Assembly: GCA_004793585.1 (NCBI GenBank)
Contig: SRZB01000032.1
Coordinates: 1 to 40,419 of the forward strand
Length of the DNA stretch: 40,419 bases
Reading direction: 5' to 3'
Source: Hominisplanchenecus murintestinalis
Lineage (GTDB): Bacteria; Bacillota; Clostridia; Lachnospirales; Lachnospiraceae
Positions 9,063-16,851 of this stretch are shown here, piece after piece; the first letter of the stretch is position 1, and each line of letters starts with the position of its first letter. The notes beneath the pieces are model-generated. The model was given only the letters and a program-made list of their open reading frames with translations, searched no databases and was not told the DNA's origin. The position numbers and the translations under genes are program-made.

Positions 9063-12000
9063 TTACTTCTTTTCTCCGTAAGAAACAGTATCTTCTGCCA
9101 CCTTGCTTAGTTCTATTTCAGACACATATTTATATAGCTTTTCCTCTTTTCGTGGTTCCACATTATCTGTCCAAAGCTCACACTGACTAATTACTGTGCT
9201 TATTGCAAAATCGTAATCTTCCGGCGGATACTTATATTTCTTAAGGAGTCGCTTAACCATCTTACGCATTTGTGCTCTAGCGGTTTCTTTTTTCTGCCAA
9301 TCGATAGTGCGATTTTTGCGAAGCATTTCTGTAAGTTCTCTTGTCAGAGCAATCAATTCATCATTCTTATAAAAATCTTTGATATGCTCTGGTTTTGTAA
9401 GGGCGTCATAAAATGCCAGCTCTTCTTGCGAAAGCCCCAACTCTTGACCATTCTTATAGAGATTTGCAATTTCCTCCGCAGTTTTAAGCAGTTCTTTAAT
9501 AACTTCTTCATTGGTGATTAATCCGTTATAATAAGAGTTCATCAGTTGCGCTATCTTTTCTGAGAATTTTTGTGACTGCACCACATTTGTTCTCTTGTAA
9601 AGAGCCACCTGCTCAGCCATAAGTTTTTTCAAAATCTCAACAGCTATATTCTTTTCCTTCATTCTAGAGATTTCATCCAAGACAGCCGGATCAAACAAGC
9701 TGAAATTTTCACCGCCACTTTTGCTGCTGTCAAATAAGCTGATGACACCTTCGCTCTGTACTGCCGCTTTCAAAAGTTCATTGATTTGATCGTTAATCTC
9801 GGTAAGCGACAGGCTCTTTCCACCAGTACCACCGTAAGTGATTTTAATAACCGTAGATCGCAAAGCCTCCATATAAGCTGCTTCATGCCGTTCCTGTTCT
9901 GTTGTCATACTGGAACAAAGTGAATGCGACTGTTTCAAAAGCATAGCTTCCTTTAAGAACAAATCTTTTCTTTCTGGTACACTTGCATCGAGAATAAAGT
10001 TTACACCACCCGTAATAAGCTTAGCCATTGTAAGCGGAGAGCCACCTACAAAGCCGCTAAAATCAAAGCCATGCAGTAAATCCTTGCAGACCTGCAGCTT
10101 TTCTTGAAACTTCGGATAGGCCATCTTTGCAATGTTCATGTCACCATATTTAGACTGATCGCGCTTCGTATATTCTTTCATCGCCGCCTTTAGAGCTGAC
10201 GCAATTCCAACATAGTCAACGATCAATCCACCTTCTTTATCCTTGAATACACGGTTAACACGAGCTATTGCCTGCATCAAGTTATAGCCATGCATTGGCT
10301 TGTACACATACATGGTAGCCAAAGAAGGTACATCAAATCCGGTAAGCCACATATCTACAACGATGGCTATTTTCATCGGATCGTTATTATCTTTAAATTT
10401 TCTCGCGAGTTCTTCCTTGTGCGCTTTGGTTCCGATAATCTCTTTCCAATCTTCTGGATCATTGTTACCGCCAGTCATGACCACACCCACTTTATCTGTC
10501 CATGTAGGTCTAATTTTTAAGATACGGCGGTAAATTTTCATTGCAATCGGACGAGAATACGCCACAATCATAGCTTTACCTGTCAGAAGATTTGCTCTGT
10601 ATTTTTCATAATGTTCAACGATATCATCACAAAGAGATTCAATCGTAGAATCTGCTCCCAGTACGCTTTCCATCTGGCCAAGCATCTTTTTGCTCTTTTC
10701 AATCGTTTGCGCGTCGGATTGTTGCTCCAAGACATCATAAGTAGAATCAATTAACGCCAGCGTATTCTCATCCAACTTTAGATGAACCACACGACTTTCA
10801 TAATAAACCGGACGAGTAGCGCCATCTTCCACTGCCTGTGTCATATCATAAACATCGATATAGTCACCAAAAACCTCACGAGTATTTCTGTCCTTAGCTG
10901 AGATCGGTGTACCAGTAAAACCAATAAATGTAGCATTCGGCAATGCGTCATGAATAACACGGGCATTACCAATTACCGTATGCGCTTCCTTTTCACCGTT
11001 TTCATTCTCTGACATAACGATTTTTTCATCAAAACCATACTGACCACGATGTGCTTCATCTGCCATAACAACAATGTTTCTGCGTTCTGACAAAGCTTTC
11101 TCTCCACGTTCAAACTTGAACATTGTTGTAAATATAATTCCATTTGCACTTCTGCCATCAAGAAGCGACTTCAAATGTTCCTTGCTCTCTGCCTGTACCG
11201 GTGTCTGACGCAAAAAATCTGCGCATTGTGAGAACTGTGCATAAAGCTGATCATCCAGATCAATACGGTCTGTCATAACTACGATTGTTGGACTATCTAA
11301 TGCATCTTGCAATAAATGTGCATAGAATACCATCGACAATGACTTACCAGAGCCCTGTGTATGCCAGAACACACCACCCTTACCATCGGTCTTCGTTGCT
11401 ACCTTTGCTTTCTCTATCGCTTTGCGAACAGCAAAATACTGATGGTATCCGGCTAACACTTTGAAACGACTATTGCTGACACCTGAAAAAAGAATAAAAT
11501 TCTTCAAGATATCCAACAGACGTTCCTTTTGGAACATACCCTCATAGAAAGTTTCAAAGGACGCATACGCAGTATCTTCGTAATTACCGTCTTTTGTTTT
11601 CCATTCCATAAAGCGATCTAATCCAGAAGTGATCGTTCCTGCTTTATTCGTAGACAAATCGCTAATTACACAGATTGCGTTATAATAAAAGATAGATGGT
11701 ATGTCCTGCATATAATTGCGAATCTGATGGAATGCATTCTCCGCTCCCACTTCATCTTTCGCCGGACTCTTTAATTCCATCAAAACAAGCGGCAATCCAT
11801 TAATAAATAAAATAATATCTGGACGACGGTTATTTCCGTTTTCTAAAAACGTAAACTGATTTACCACATAGAAAGAGTTGTTCTTTACGTTGGCGTAATC
11901 AATCAAACGTACAATAGATGATTGCTCCTCGCCCTTTATAAAAAACTTAACTGTAATACCATTTTGCAGATAATCCATGAAAATGATATTCTTCTGCAAC

Positions 12001-12224
12001 AGACTTCCAGTATCAAAATTCTTCAATTTGGCTAATGCCTCATCTATAGCTTCTACAGGCAGACCACGGTTGATACGCACCAAGCTATCTCTCAGAATAG
12101 AGTCCAGAAGCGGACTGGTATAATCTCTATCAAAATCCGGAGCGTAGAGGTGGTCATAGCCCATGTTTTCAAACAATTCAATGATTGCTTGTTCGTATGT
12201 ATCTTCTGTAAATAAACTCGGCAT
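9063..12224 (-). CDS. hsdR: Type I restriction enzyme R subunit
   Basis: The 1053-residue subunit is the motor and nuclease of the type I complex. The N-terminal PD-(D/E)xK nuclease shows Asp136 (RPDIILF) and Glu150/Lys152 (VLMELKSP). The SF2 translocase has Walker A HTQGSGKS near residue 288-295, a DEAH box in VVMADEAHRGQYG, TGTP (motif III) and a motif VI region NLMQAIARVNRVFKDKEGG. The C-terminal helical part is the usual docking region for HsdM/HsdS. The ATG at 12224 is preferred over an upstream TTG because GGAGG lies six bases before it. Its position downstream of the recombinase and hsdS halves means it stays in place whichever way the specificity cassettes are turned. It needs HsdM2-HsdS to find its target. 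Length and motifs are complete. Confidence 0.95.
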   Translation of the reverse strand: MPSLFTEDTYEQAIIELFENMGYDHLYAPDFDRDYTSPLLDSILRDSLVRINRGLPVEAIDEALAKLKNFDTGSLLQKNIIFMDYLQNGITVKFFIKGEEQSSIVRLIDYANVKNNSFYVVNQFTFLENGNNRRPDIILFINGLPLVLMELKSPAKDEVGAENAFHQIRNYMQDIPSIFYYNAICVISDLSTNKAGTITSGLDRFMEWKTKDGNYEDTAYASFETFYEGMFQKERLLDILKNFILFSGVSNSRFKVLAGYHQYFAVRKAIEKAKVATKTDGKGGVFWHTQGSGKSLSMVFYAHLLQDALDSPTIVVMTDRIDLDDQLYAQFSQCADFLRQTPVQAESKEHLKSLLDGRSANGIIFTTMFKFERGEKALSERRNIVVMADEAHRGQYGFDEKIVMSENENGEKEAHTVIGNARVIHDALPNATFIGFTGTPISAKDRNTREVFGDYIDVYDMTQAVEDGATRPVYYESRVVHLKLDENTLALIDSTYDVLEQQSDAQTIEKSKKMLGQMESVLGADSTIESLCDDIVEHYEKYRANLLTGKAMIVAYSRPIAMKIYRRILKIRPTWTDKVGVVMTGGNNDPEDWKEIIGTKAHKEELARKFKDNNDPMKIAIVVDMWLTGFDVPSLATMYVYKPMHGYNLMQAIARVNRVFKDKEGGLIVDYVGIASALKAAMKEYTKRDQSKYGDMNIAKMAYPKFQEKLQVCKDLLHGFDFSGFVGGSPLTMAKLITGGVNFILDASVPERKDLFLKEAMLLKQSHSLCSSMTTEQERHEAAYMEALRSTVIKITYGGTGGKSLSLTEINDQINELLKAAVQSEGVISLFDSSKSGGENFSLFDPAVLDEISRMKEKNIAVEILKKLMAEQVALYKRTNVVQSQKFSEKIAQLMNSYYNGLITNEEVIKELLKTAEEIANLYKNGQELGLSQEELAFYDALTKPEHIKDFYKNDELIALTRELTEMLRKNRTIDWQKKETARAQMRKMVKRLLKKYKYPPEDYDFAISTVISQCELWTDNVEPRKEEKLYKYVSEIELSKVAEDTVSYGEKK

Positions 12225-12256
12225 ATTCAACCTCCTGTATTTTTCGTTATATTTTT

Positions 12257-12973
12257 ATGATAAACAAGAATTTAGAGCAGCAAGCTCAGGCGATATTCAA
12301 AGAATGGTTTATAGACAATCCCGAAAACAATGAATGGTCAACAGGAACATTCTCTGAACTTATTAAATCAACCTTAAATGGCGATTGGGGAAAAGAAGCA
12401 CCAACAGGCAATAATACTGAAAAGGTTTATTGCATCAGAGGTGCAGATATTCCCGAAGTCAAAGCAGGCAATAAAGGCAAAATGCCCACAAGGTATATTC
12501 TTTCTAAAAACTTTGCCGCAAAACAACTTGCAGCCGGTGACATTGTTGTTGAAATTTCAGGAGGTAGTCCTACTCAATCAACCGGAAGATGTACAGCTAT
12601 AACTCAATCATTACTCGACCGTTATGATAGTGGTATGGTTTGTACAAATTTCTGTAAGGCAATGAAGCCAAAAGAAGGATACAGTCTGTTTATCTACTAT
12701 TATTGGCAATACCTGTATGGTAAAGGTGTCTTTTTCTCTTATGAAAACGGCACAACAGGTATTAAGAACCTTGACTTTTCAGGCTTTATCGAAACGGAAA
12801 CTATTTTAATTCCGCCAGTAGATAAAGTTATAGCATTTGACGGTTATTGCAAATCAATTTTTAATCAGATTTTTGCCAATGGCAAGCAAAACGAACATCT
12901 TGCTGTACTTCGAGATACTCTTTTGCCAAAGTTGATGTCTGGCGAGCTTGATGTCTCCGACATCGACCTTTAA
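12257..12973 (+). CDS. hsdS: Silent hsdS 3' half (C-terminal TRD cassette), inverted
   Basis: The 238 codons run opposite to the rest of the operon. They begin exactly at the inverted repeat (INKNLEQQAQAIFKEWF, the hinge helix of HsdS), carry one target-recognition domain and end with the conserved tail LPKLMSGELDVSDIDL, shared with the active hsdS. There is no ribosome site: the bases before the ATG are the reverse of the hsdR leader. It therefore looks like a stored C-terminal half, not a decayed gene. Inversion between the repeats at 12259 and 12978 would join it in frame to the half gene at 12970-13515; inversion with the repeat at 15205 would join it to the first half of the active hsdS. 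Its stop codon overlaps that of the neighbouring half gene. Confidence 0.9.
   Translation: MINKNLEQQAQAIFKEWFIDNPENNEWSTGTFSELIKSTLNGDWGKEAPTGNNTEKVYCIRGADIPEVKAGNKGKMPTRYILSKNFAAKQLAAGDIVVEISGGSPTQSTGRCTAITQSLLDRYDSGMVCTNFCKAMKPKEGYSLFIYYYWQYLYGKGVFFSYENGTTGIKNLDFSGFIETETILIPPVDKVIAFDGYCKSIFNQIFANGKQNEHLAVLRDTLLPKLMSGELDVSDIDL
12259..12275 (+). repeat. hsdS inversion repeat IR1
   Basis: Reads GATAAACAAGAATTTAG on the plus strand at the first codons of the silent 3' half. Similarity to IR4 continues past the core (both go on to a GAGCAAGCTCA-like stretch coding EQAQAI), as expected for recombination partners at homologous hinge positions. Confidence 0.85.
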
Positions 12974-13515
12974 GCCGCTAAATTCTTGTTTATCTCCTTA
13001 TTTTCTCGTATTTTTTCCTGAATATCATCAAGAATAGACACTATTTTCTTCTGAAACAATATATCGGGCACTTCAAGTTCAAGATTCTCGATCATACCTT
13101 TAGTCAAAGCATTTCTTGTTGCACCACCAGCAGCAATTTGTAGTAAATATGGCTTCATCATTTGAAGGTAGAACAGAATATAGCTACTTAACACCTCATC
13201 TTCATTAGGGCGTATAATGGCTACATGCTGATTCACACGTGCGGGCAAAACTCTCACATCAACTGCACAAGCACGAGCCACAGAATCTCCTGTAATATTC
13301 AAAAGAATATCTTGTGATTTCACTTCAACATTGCTCAATTTTTCCGCCTGTTTTTCATTTATATGTGCTAACCCATCATGCGAAAACGTAAAATCAAGTA
13401 CATTTTGACTCCTGATAAGCGAAATTCCCTCATCACAATATGCTTCTTTACCTCCTCTCGGAGTTGCACCGCTACCAATTTTTAAGCATATATCTTTTAA
13501 TTTATAGACCGCCAT
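12970..13515 (-). CDS. hsdS: hsdS 5' half (N-terminal TRD), currently truncated
   Basis: The 181 residues comprise one complete N-terminal target-recognition domain (KLKDICLKIGSGATPRGG start, typical for HsdS) followed by the coiled hinge QKKIVSILDDIQEKIRENKEINKNL. At the inversion repeat the frame runs into two Ala codons and a stop. This ending is built by the flanking sequence of the inverted 3' half, so it is the expected OFF-state product. A GGAAGGTGG site precedes the ATG, and the gene follows the recombinase by 13 bases, so the half protein is probably made. Half-HsdS proteins can in some systems dimerise into a functional specificity subunit, so it may not be inert. Turning 12259-12994 would restore a full HsdS of roughly 410 residues. 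Confidence 0.9.
   Translation of the reverse strand: MAVYKLKDICLKIGSGATPRGGKEAYCDEGISLIRSQNVLDFTFSHDGLAHINEKQAEKLSNVEVKSQDILLNITGDSVARACAVDVRVLPARVNQHVAIIRPNEDEVLSSYILFYLQMMKPYLLQIAAGGATRNALTKGMIENLELEVPDILFQKKIVSILDDIQEKIRENKEINKNLAA
12978..12994 (-). repeat. hsdS inversion repeat IR2
   Basis: Minus-strand GATAAACAAGAATTTAG, identical over 17 bases to IR1 and opposite to it, so inversion of the 0.7-kb segment between them is expected. Beyond the core it continues GCGGCTTAA, matching the flank of IR3 (GCGGCTTAG), which are the OFF-state stop codons. Confidence 0.85.
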
Positions 13516-13528
13516 GTTTCCACCTTCC

Positions 13529-14515
13529 TTAACCTATGTATTTCTTGTGAGCCAATTTAACATTGCTCTGTTTGACCATTGCATATTGCAAGGTCGTATC
13601 TATTCGTTTATGCCCCAAGAGCTGCTGTAACTGCTCAATTGGCATACCTTTATCAATCGCCATCGTTGCGAGCGTCCTGCGGAACTTATGCGGATGGACT
13701 TTTTGAATATCCAACTGCTTACCCATTTCACGCAGGCGAGATTCGATACCGCCTATCTTGATTCTCTCATGCGGAGAGCGCAGAGTAACAAACAGTGCCG
13801 GATTATCATCCGTTCTGCTGTCGATATAGTTTTGCAGATGAATCTTTGTCCGAGCATCAAAGTAGACAATGCGTTCCTTATCGCCCTTACCGAAAACCAC
13901 ACATTCCCGCTCGTTAAAATTGATGTCTGCTTTGTTCAGCAGCACCATTTCACCGATACGCATTCCAGTAGAAGCAAGCATATCAATCATCGCCAGATCC
14001 CGAAGTTCTGCGCAGTTGTCGCGCATTTTCTCCAAGTCCTCGTCTGTGTATGTTTCCTTGATATTAGTTGCCGTTTTCACCTTATGAATACGGCGAACAG
14101 GACTTTTCAAAATATAATCCTCATCCTCCAACCATGAGAAAAAGCTGGACAAAATCCTGCGAATATTATCTATCGTCACACGGCTGGACTGGTTCTTGCC
14201 TTGATAATCTGTCAGATAGGAACGCAGGTCCTCCGTCTGAATGTGGCGAATACCTTTGTTTATCGAAGCCACCATCGTTTCAATGGTTGTGCGGTAATAT
14301 TTCAGCGTTTTTTCTGAACAGCCTTCAATCCGTTTTGCTGCAACAAAAGCGTCTATCAGCTTTGGGTTGTTGTCTGTATCGCTCTTTTCTGTCTGTGCTG
14401 TAATCTCGCAGCCAAACAGTGCATTTTCAAGCACCTTTTGCAGTTGCTGCATCTGGGCATTGTCTAGGTGTGGCAGCATTTGCTGCACCACCTCTGAAAT
14501 AATTTGTTGTTTCAT
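13529..14515 (-). CDS. Tyrosine recombinase, hsdS invertase
   Basis: The protein has 328 residues. After about 45 residues of N-terminal extension comes a SAM-like core-binding domain (about 50-150) and a catalytic domain with all expected residues: Arg in STGMRIGEM, Lys in GKGDKERIVYF, HKFRR (the HxxR box), His in LLGHKRID and the nucleophile Tyr in TTLQYAMV. It resembles XerD-like phage-type recombinases found inside phase-variable type I loci. Its place between hsdS copies and inside repeat pairs makes inversion of hsdS segments its most likely job; it is not needed to explain the prophage. AAGGAGA precedes the ATG. Two hairpins lie in its leader and may hold expression low. Some inversions (1-4, 2-3) turn the recombinase gene itself, uncoupling it from the operon promoter, which could act as feedback. 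Confidence 0.9.
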   Translation of the reverse strand: MKQQIISEVVQQMLPHLDNAQMQQLQKVLENALFGCEITAQTEKSDTDNNPKLIDAFVAAKRIEGCSEKTLKYYRTTIETMVASINKGIRHIQTEDLRSYLTDYQGKNQSSRVTIDNIRRILSSFFSWLEDEDYILKSPVRRIHKVKTATNIKETYTDEDLEKMRDNCAELRDLAMIDMLASTGMRIGEMVLLNKADINFNERECVVFGKGDKERIVYFDARTKIHLQNYIDSRTDDNPALFVTLRSPHERIKIGGIESRLREMGKQLDIQKVHPHKFRRTLATMAIDKGMPIEQLQQLLGHKRIDTTLQYAMVKQSNVKLAHKKYIG

Positions 14516-14554
14516 AGGTCATTCTCCTTCAAATTTATTTTCCAGAGAACGACT

Positions 14555-14597
14555 CAACGGCAGTTCCGTTGGCTTTAGCTCCCGCCGTTGGTGGGAG
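14555..14597 (-). promoter_or_regulatory. Two hairpins in the recombinase leader
   Basis: On the transcribed minus strand two stems follow each other: CTCCC/GGGAG (14579-14597) and CAACGG/CCGTTG with a 5-base loop (14555-14571). The segments CAACGG and GCCGTTG are repeated, so alternative pairings between the two hairpins are possible. They lie between the end of hsdS and the recombinase start. There is no T-run, so a simple terminator is unlikely; attenuation, RNA processing or protection of the upstream message are candidates. Confidence 0.45.
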
Positions 14598-14606
14598 TAT
14601 TTAGGT

Positions 14607-14620
14607 TAAACAAGAATTTA
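14607..14620 (+). repeat. hsdS inversion repeat IR3
   Basis: Plus-strand core TAAACAAGAATTTA just downstream of the active hsdS stop. The base before the core is T and not A, so the encoded hinge would read LNKNL. Sequence beyond (TATGCGGCTTAG) would give the ending INKNLYAA and a stop if IR3 and IR4 recombine, the exact counterpart of the INKNLAA ending seen at IR2. Confidence 0.85.
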
Positions 14621-14628
14621 TATGCGGC

Positions 14629-15735
14629 TTAGAGGTCGATGTCGGAGACGTCGATCTCGCCGGACATGAGTTTCGGAAGTAAAGAGTCTCTAATTGCTGC
14701 AAGATTCTCGGATTCTTTATTGTTATAGGATGCAGTCTGATAAAAAGGAGACACTTGTGCTTCAAAAGTTGAAAGCGTTTGATCATCAGGAATCTGGAGT
14801 GGAATGGCGTTAAGGATCTTAGTGGTCATGCTAGGAACGGCAGATCCGGCGTTCATGGATGCTAAATCCTTCCCTTTAAGGAAATGAAAAACAAACTTTG
14901 CAACATTCTGTCGCTTCATTTTCGTAAAGAACATCGTATCCACTGACCAGAATGGCTCGTTAACATACATAACGTTGTTGAGTGTTCCTTTACGAGGAAC
15001 GAGAACCGATTCCTGTTCATATAAAGCCCGATCAACATGGCGCATAATACCTCCTGAACCATAAACAGGTATATCGCCATCATGCAGTTTCTTATGATCT
15101 TTGCCATAACAAACTTCGATGAGATCAGAGAGCTTGCCTTCAGGCCATAAAGAATCTGCGTCAGTGATGAACATCTTCGTGTATATGGCTTGAGCTTGCT
15201 CAAGTAAATTCTTGTTTATCCTATCATTGAGCGCAATTTTATCATCAAACGCCTTCAGGAATGAGCCGATTTTTTCTTGTTCAACTAATGGTGGAACATC
15301 AATTTCAAGATTCTTTACCACATCCGTCTGCACACGCTGTCGTCCAGATGAACCGACCATAGATTTTATTGCCGGTTCTCTTACTTCCGGGCTGCAAACG
15401 AGATAGTACAAATAGTCCTTATCAGCGATTCCTTCTTTTGCTCGGAATACGATATACTCCGTTGAACCAAAGCCAACTTCTCCATCATTTAAGATTGAGA
15501 CCTGAGCTGTTTTTCCGTTTTCTAAACACGGCGTAATTCGTGCCATAATTGTATCTCCATTACGGAACTTCGTACCCCCAGAAAAACATTCTTCAACATA
15601 ATATGGAATATCACGATAAAATGGGCGGAGCACATCCATAGGGATTTTCTTAGCTATAGCACCTTTTTTTATTGTTTCTCTCGGATTGAAATCTGCAATA
15701 TCAGAGAGCTTCTTCTTTGTCCATTCAGATTTCAT
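14629..15735 (-). CDS. hsdS: Type I restriction specificity subunit, active copy
   Basis: HsdS binds DNA and sets the target for both methylation and cleavage. This 368-residue protein has the complete two-domain form: N-terminal TRD (about 1-150), hinge helix DKIALNDRINKNLLEQAQAIY (about 162-182), second TRD, and C-terminal repeat NLAAIRDSLLPKLMSGEIDV. The ATG at 15735 is chosen because GGAGG lies nine bases before it; a start 63 bases upstream is open but has only a weak site. IR4 lies in the hinge. The ending is closely similar to the silent 3' half, which gives homology for exchange. Immediately upstream lies a remnant of an hsdM 3' end. Recognition sequence cannot be deduced. Confidence 0.93.
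   Translation of the reverse strand: MKSEWTKKKLSDIADFNPRETIKKGAIAKKIPMDVLRPFYRDIPYYVEECFSGGTKFRNGDTIMARITPCLENGKTAQVSILNDGEVGFGSTEYIVFRAKEGIADKDYLYYLVCSPEVREPAIKSMVGSSGRQRVQTDVVKNLEIDVPPLVEQEKIGSFLKAFDDKIALNDRINKNLLEQAQAIYTKMFITDADSLWPEGKLSDLIEVCYGKDHKKLHDGDIPVYGSGGIMRHVDRALYEQESVLVPRKGTLNNVMYVNEPFWSVDTMFFTKMKRQNVAKFVFHFLKGKDLASMNAGSAVPSMTTKILNAIPLQIPDDQTLSTFEAQVSPFYQTASYNNKESENLAAIRDSLLPKLMSGEIDVSDIDL
15205..15220 (-). repeat. hsdS inversion repeat IR4
   Basis: Minus-strand GATAAACAAGAATTTA inside the active hsdS hinge. It is opposite to IR1 and IR3 and in the same translational frame as IR1 and IR2, so each permitted inversion creates an in-frame hybrid. Confidence 0.85.
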
Positions 15736-15773
15736 ACCCAATCGCCTCCAGTTTTCACGAATTACAAATTCAT
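15736..15773 (-). pseudogene. Remnant of an hsdM 3' end upstream of hsdS
   Basis: Just before and overlapping the hsdS start the minus strand reads, in another frame, KLEAIGYEI then stop (the last bases extend a little into hsdS, to about 15725). The end of the intact hsdM reads KKLGAIGYELKQ. Base identity between the two stretches is high over roughly 35 bases (CTGGAGGCGATTGGGTATGA against CTGGGGGCGATCGGATATGA). HsdM genes normally end by overlapping the hsdS start in this way. This suggests the original hsdM/hsdS joint lies here and that the PIN-like gene arrived with a replacement hsdM end. Confidence 0.6.
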
Positions 15774-15801
15774 TTATTCTTTCTTGTCCTGTATTCATAA
15801 G

Positions 15802-16851
15802 CTAACTCTCACTTTCAGTTTCGTCTTCATCCGTTCTATACGCATCTTCAACCGAATAAGTAGCATCATCCAGCATCTTAACATTTATACCTACGTTGAT
15901 TGTGTCCTGTGTTTTTCCTCCATCTTTCAATTCATATATAAACTGCAATGCTGCTTCAATATAATATTCAATTGAATTCTCGTCCGAATTCAAGGATTCA
16001 ATATTATCAATGCTAATCAAATGAGCTGTAGTTGAAGTAATCAACCGTCCTTTTTCAACAAGGCCAAAGTCTCGCTCTATTATCTGCACAGAAAAATCTC
16101 CAGAATTTAACCAATCAACAATTTCCTTATTTTCATCATAATCTTCAATTGGTTGATACGAATATTTGTCAATTTCCTTTGCCCACGCTTCTAACTGCAC
16201 CTTAACTTCATTTTCATTTTTGCATATGAACAGTGATGAAGCTGATACATTTTCTGCAAACTCCTTTAGCAGAAATTCTCCAAAAGCATTATCTTTGGAA
16301 TAGTATATGATTTTTGAGTTGTGGTGTTTTAATGCAAATTCCAAAACACTTTCCCATAGCAATGCATCCTTAAATCCTTTATCAGACTTTTTGTCTTTTC
16401 CTTCAAATGGAGGCAACTTACTAAATGCACGATTTACAATGCTTTCAAACCTATTATTAGAAGCAATTGGAATTTCTATAACGCTATTTCCTCTTCCTGA
16501 AATCTCTTTCTTATATTCCTCAATCTTAATTTTTATATATTCTGGATAATTTATTGTAGGATTCTCCTGTATAGAATACTCAGGAAACTGTTTCTTTGAT
16601 ATTGTACTTTTATATGTAATAAGCAATTCATCATGCTTTTCTATAATCTGCTTCTCCATTTCACTCCAGACAACTGATGGGATAGCTATGGTTACATATT
16701 CATATATATCAAGTTGTTCAATCATACCAACTACATGTTCAAATGTTGCATTGAAGCTAAAAGTTGTGAAATCTGCCTTCTTTTCATATGCTTGAAACAA
16801 CGCATTCGTATCAAAAATCAAACAATACGTTATTTCACTGCTTGAGCTCAT
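15802..16851 (-). CDS. PIN-like domain ribonuclease/nuclease inside the RM operon
   Basis: The 349-residue protein opens with ITYCLIFDTNALFQAY, the first acidic site of a PIN domain; VVWSEMEKQII supplies the second, and KGFKDALLWESV and IIYYSKDNAFG the later ones, so the metal site appears complete. Large PIN-like domains of this layout (DUF4935-like) occur in defence loci. About 110 C-terminal residues rich in acidic residues form a separate part I do not recognise. Start: the ATG at 16851 overlaps the hsdM end by 17 bases at a position matching the usual hsdS start; a longer TTG form is possible but less likely. Being between hsdM and hsdS is unusual. An RNA-degrading effector acting when restriction fails or phage counter-attacks is a reasonable guess, not shown. 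Confidence 0.75.
   Translation of the reverse strand: MSSSSEITYCLIFDTNALFQAYEKKADFTTFSFNATFEHVVGMIEQLDIYEYVTIAIPSVVWSEMEKQIIEKHDELLITYKSTISKKQFPEYSIQENPTINYPEYIKIKIEEYKKEISGRGNSVIEIPIASNNRFESIVNRAFSKLPPFEGKDKKSDKGFKDALLWESVLEFALKHHNSKIIYYSKDNAFGEFLLKEFAENVSASSLFICKNENEVKVQLEAWAKEIDKYSYQPIEDYDENKEIVDWLNSGDFSVQIIERDFGLVEKGRLITSTTAHLISIDNIESLNSDENSIEYYIEAALQFIYELKDGGKTQDTINVGINVKMLDDATYSVEDAYRTDEDETESES

Larger units (their letters stand above)
12259..15220. other. Invertible type I specificity locus (hsdS shufflon)
   Basis: Four copies of the core TAAACAAGAATTTA lie at 12261, 12979, 14607 and 15205 in orientation plus, minus, plus, minus. Each is at the hinge of an hsdS half, and reading frame is kept across all of them (INKNL, with LNKNL at the third). 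The recombinase gene lies inside. Flipping 1-2 or 3-4 turns the left or right specificity gene on or off; flipping 1-4 or 2-3 exchanges halves. Two N halves and two C halves allow four full HsdS proteins. Present state: right gene intact, left gene split. This organisation is known from phase-variable type I systems; the details here are read from the sequence. Confidence 0.85.

Noticed and set aside
12257-13515. The two hsdS halves could be read as one gene broken by decay.
   Set aside because: Both halves end or begin exactly at the 14-bp inversion core, frames are kept, and opposite orientation with matching repeats explains the split.
13529-14515. The tyrosine recombinase could be the prophage integrase.
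   Set aside because: It is 8 kb from the phage genes, lies inside the hsdS repeats and is transcribed with the restriction operon.
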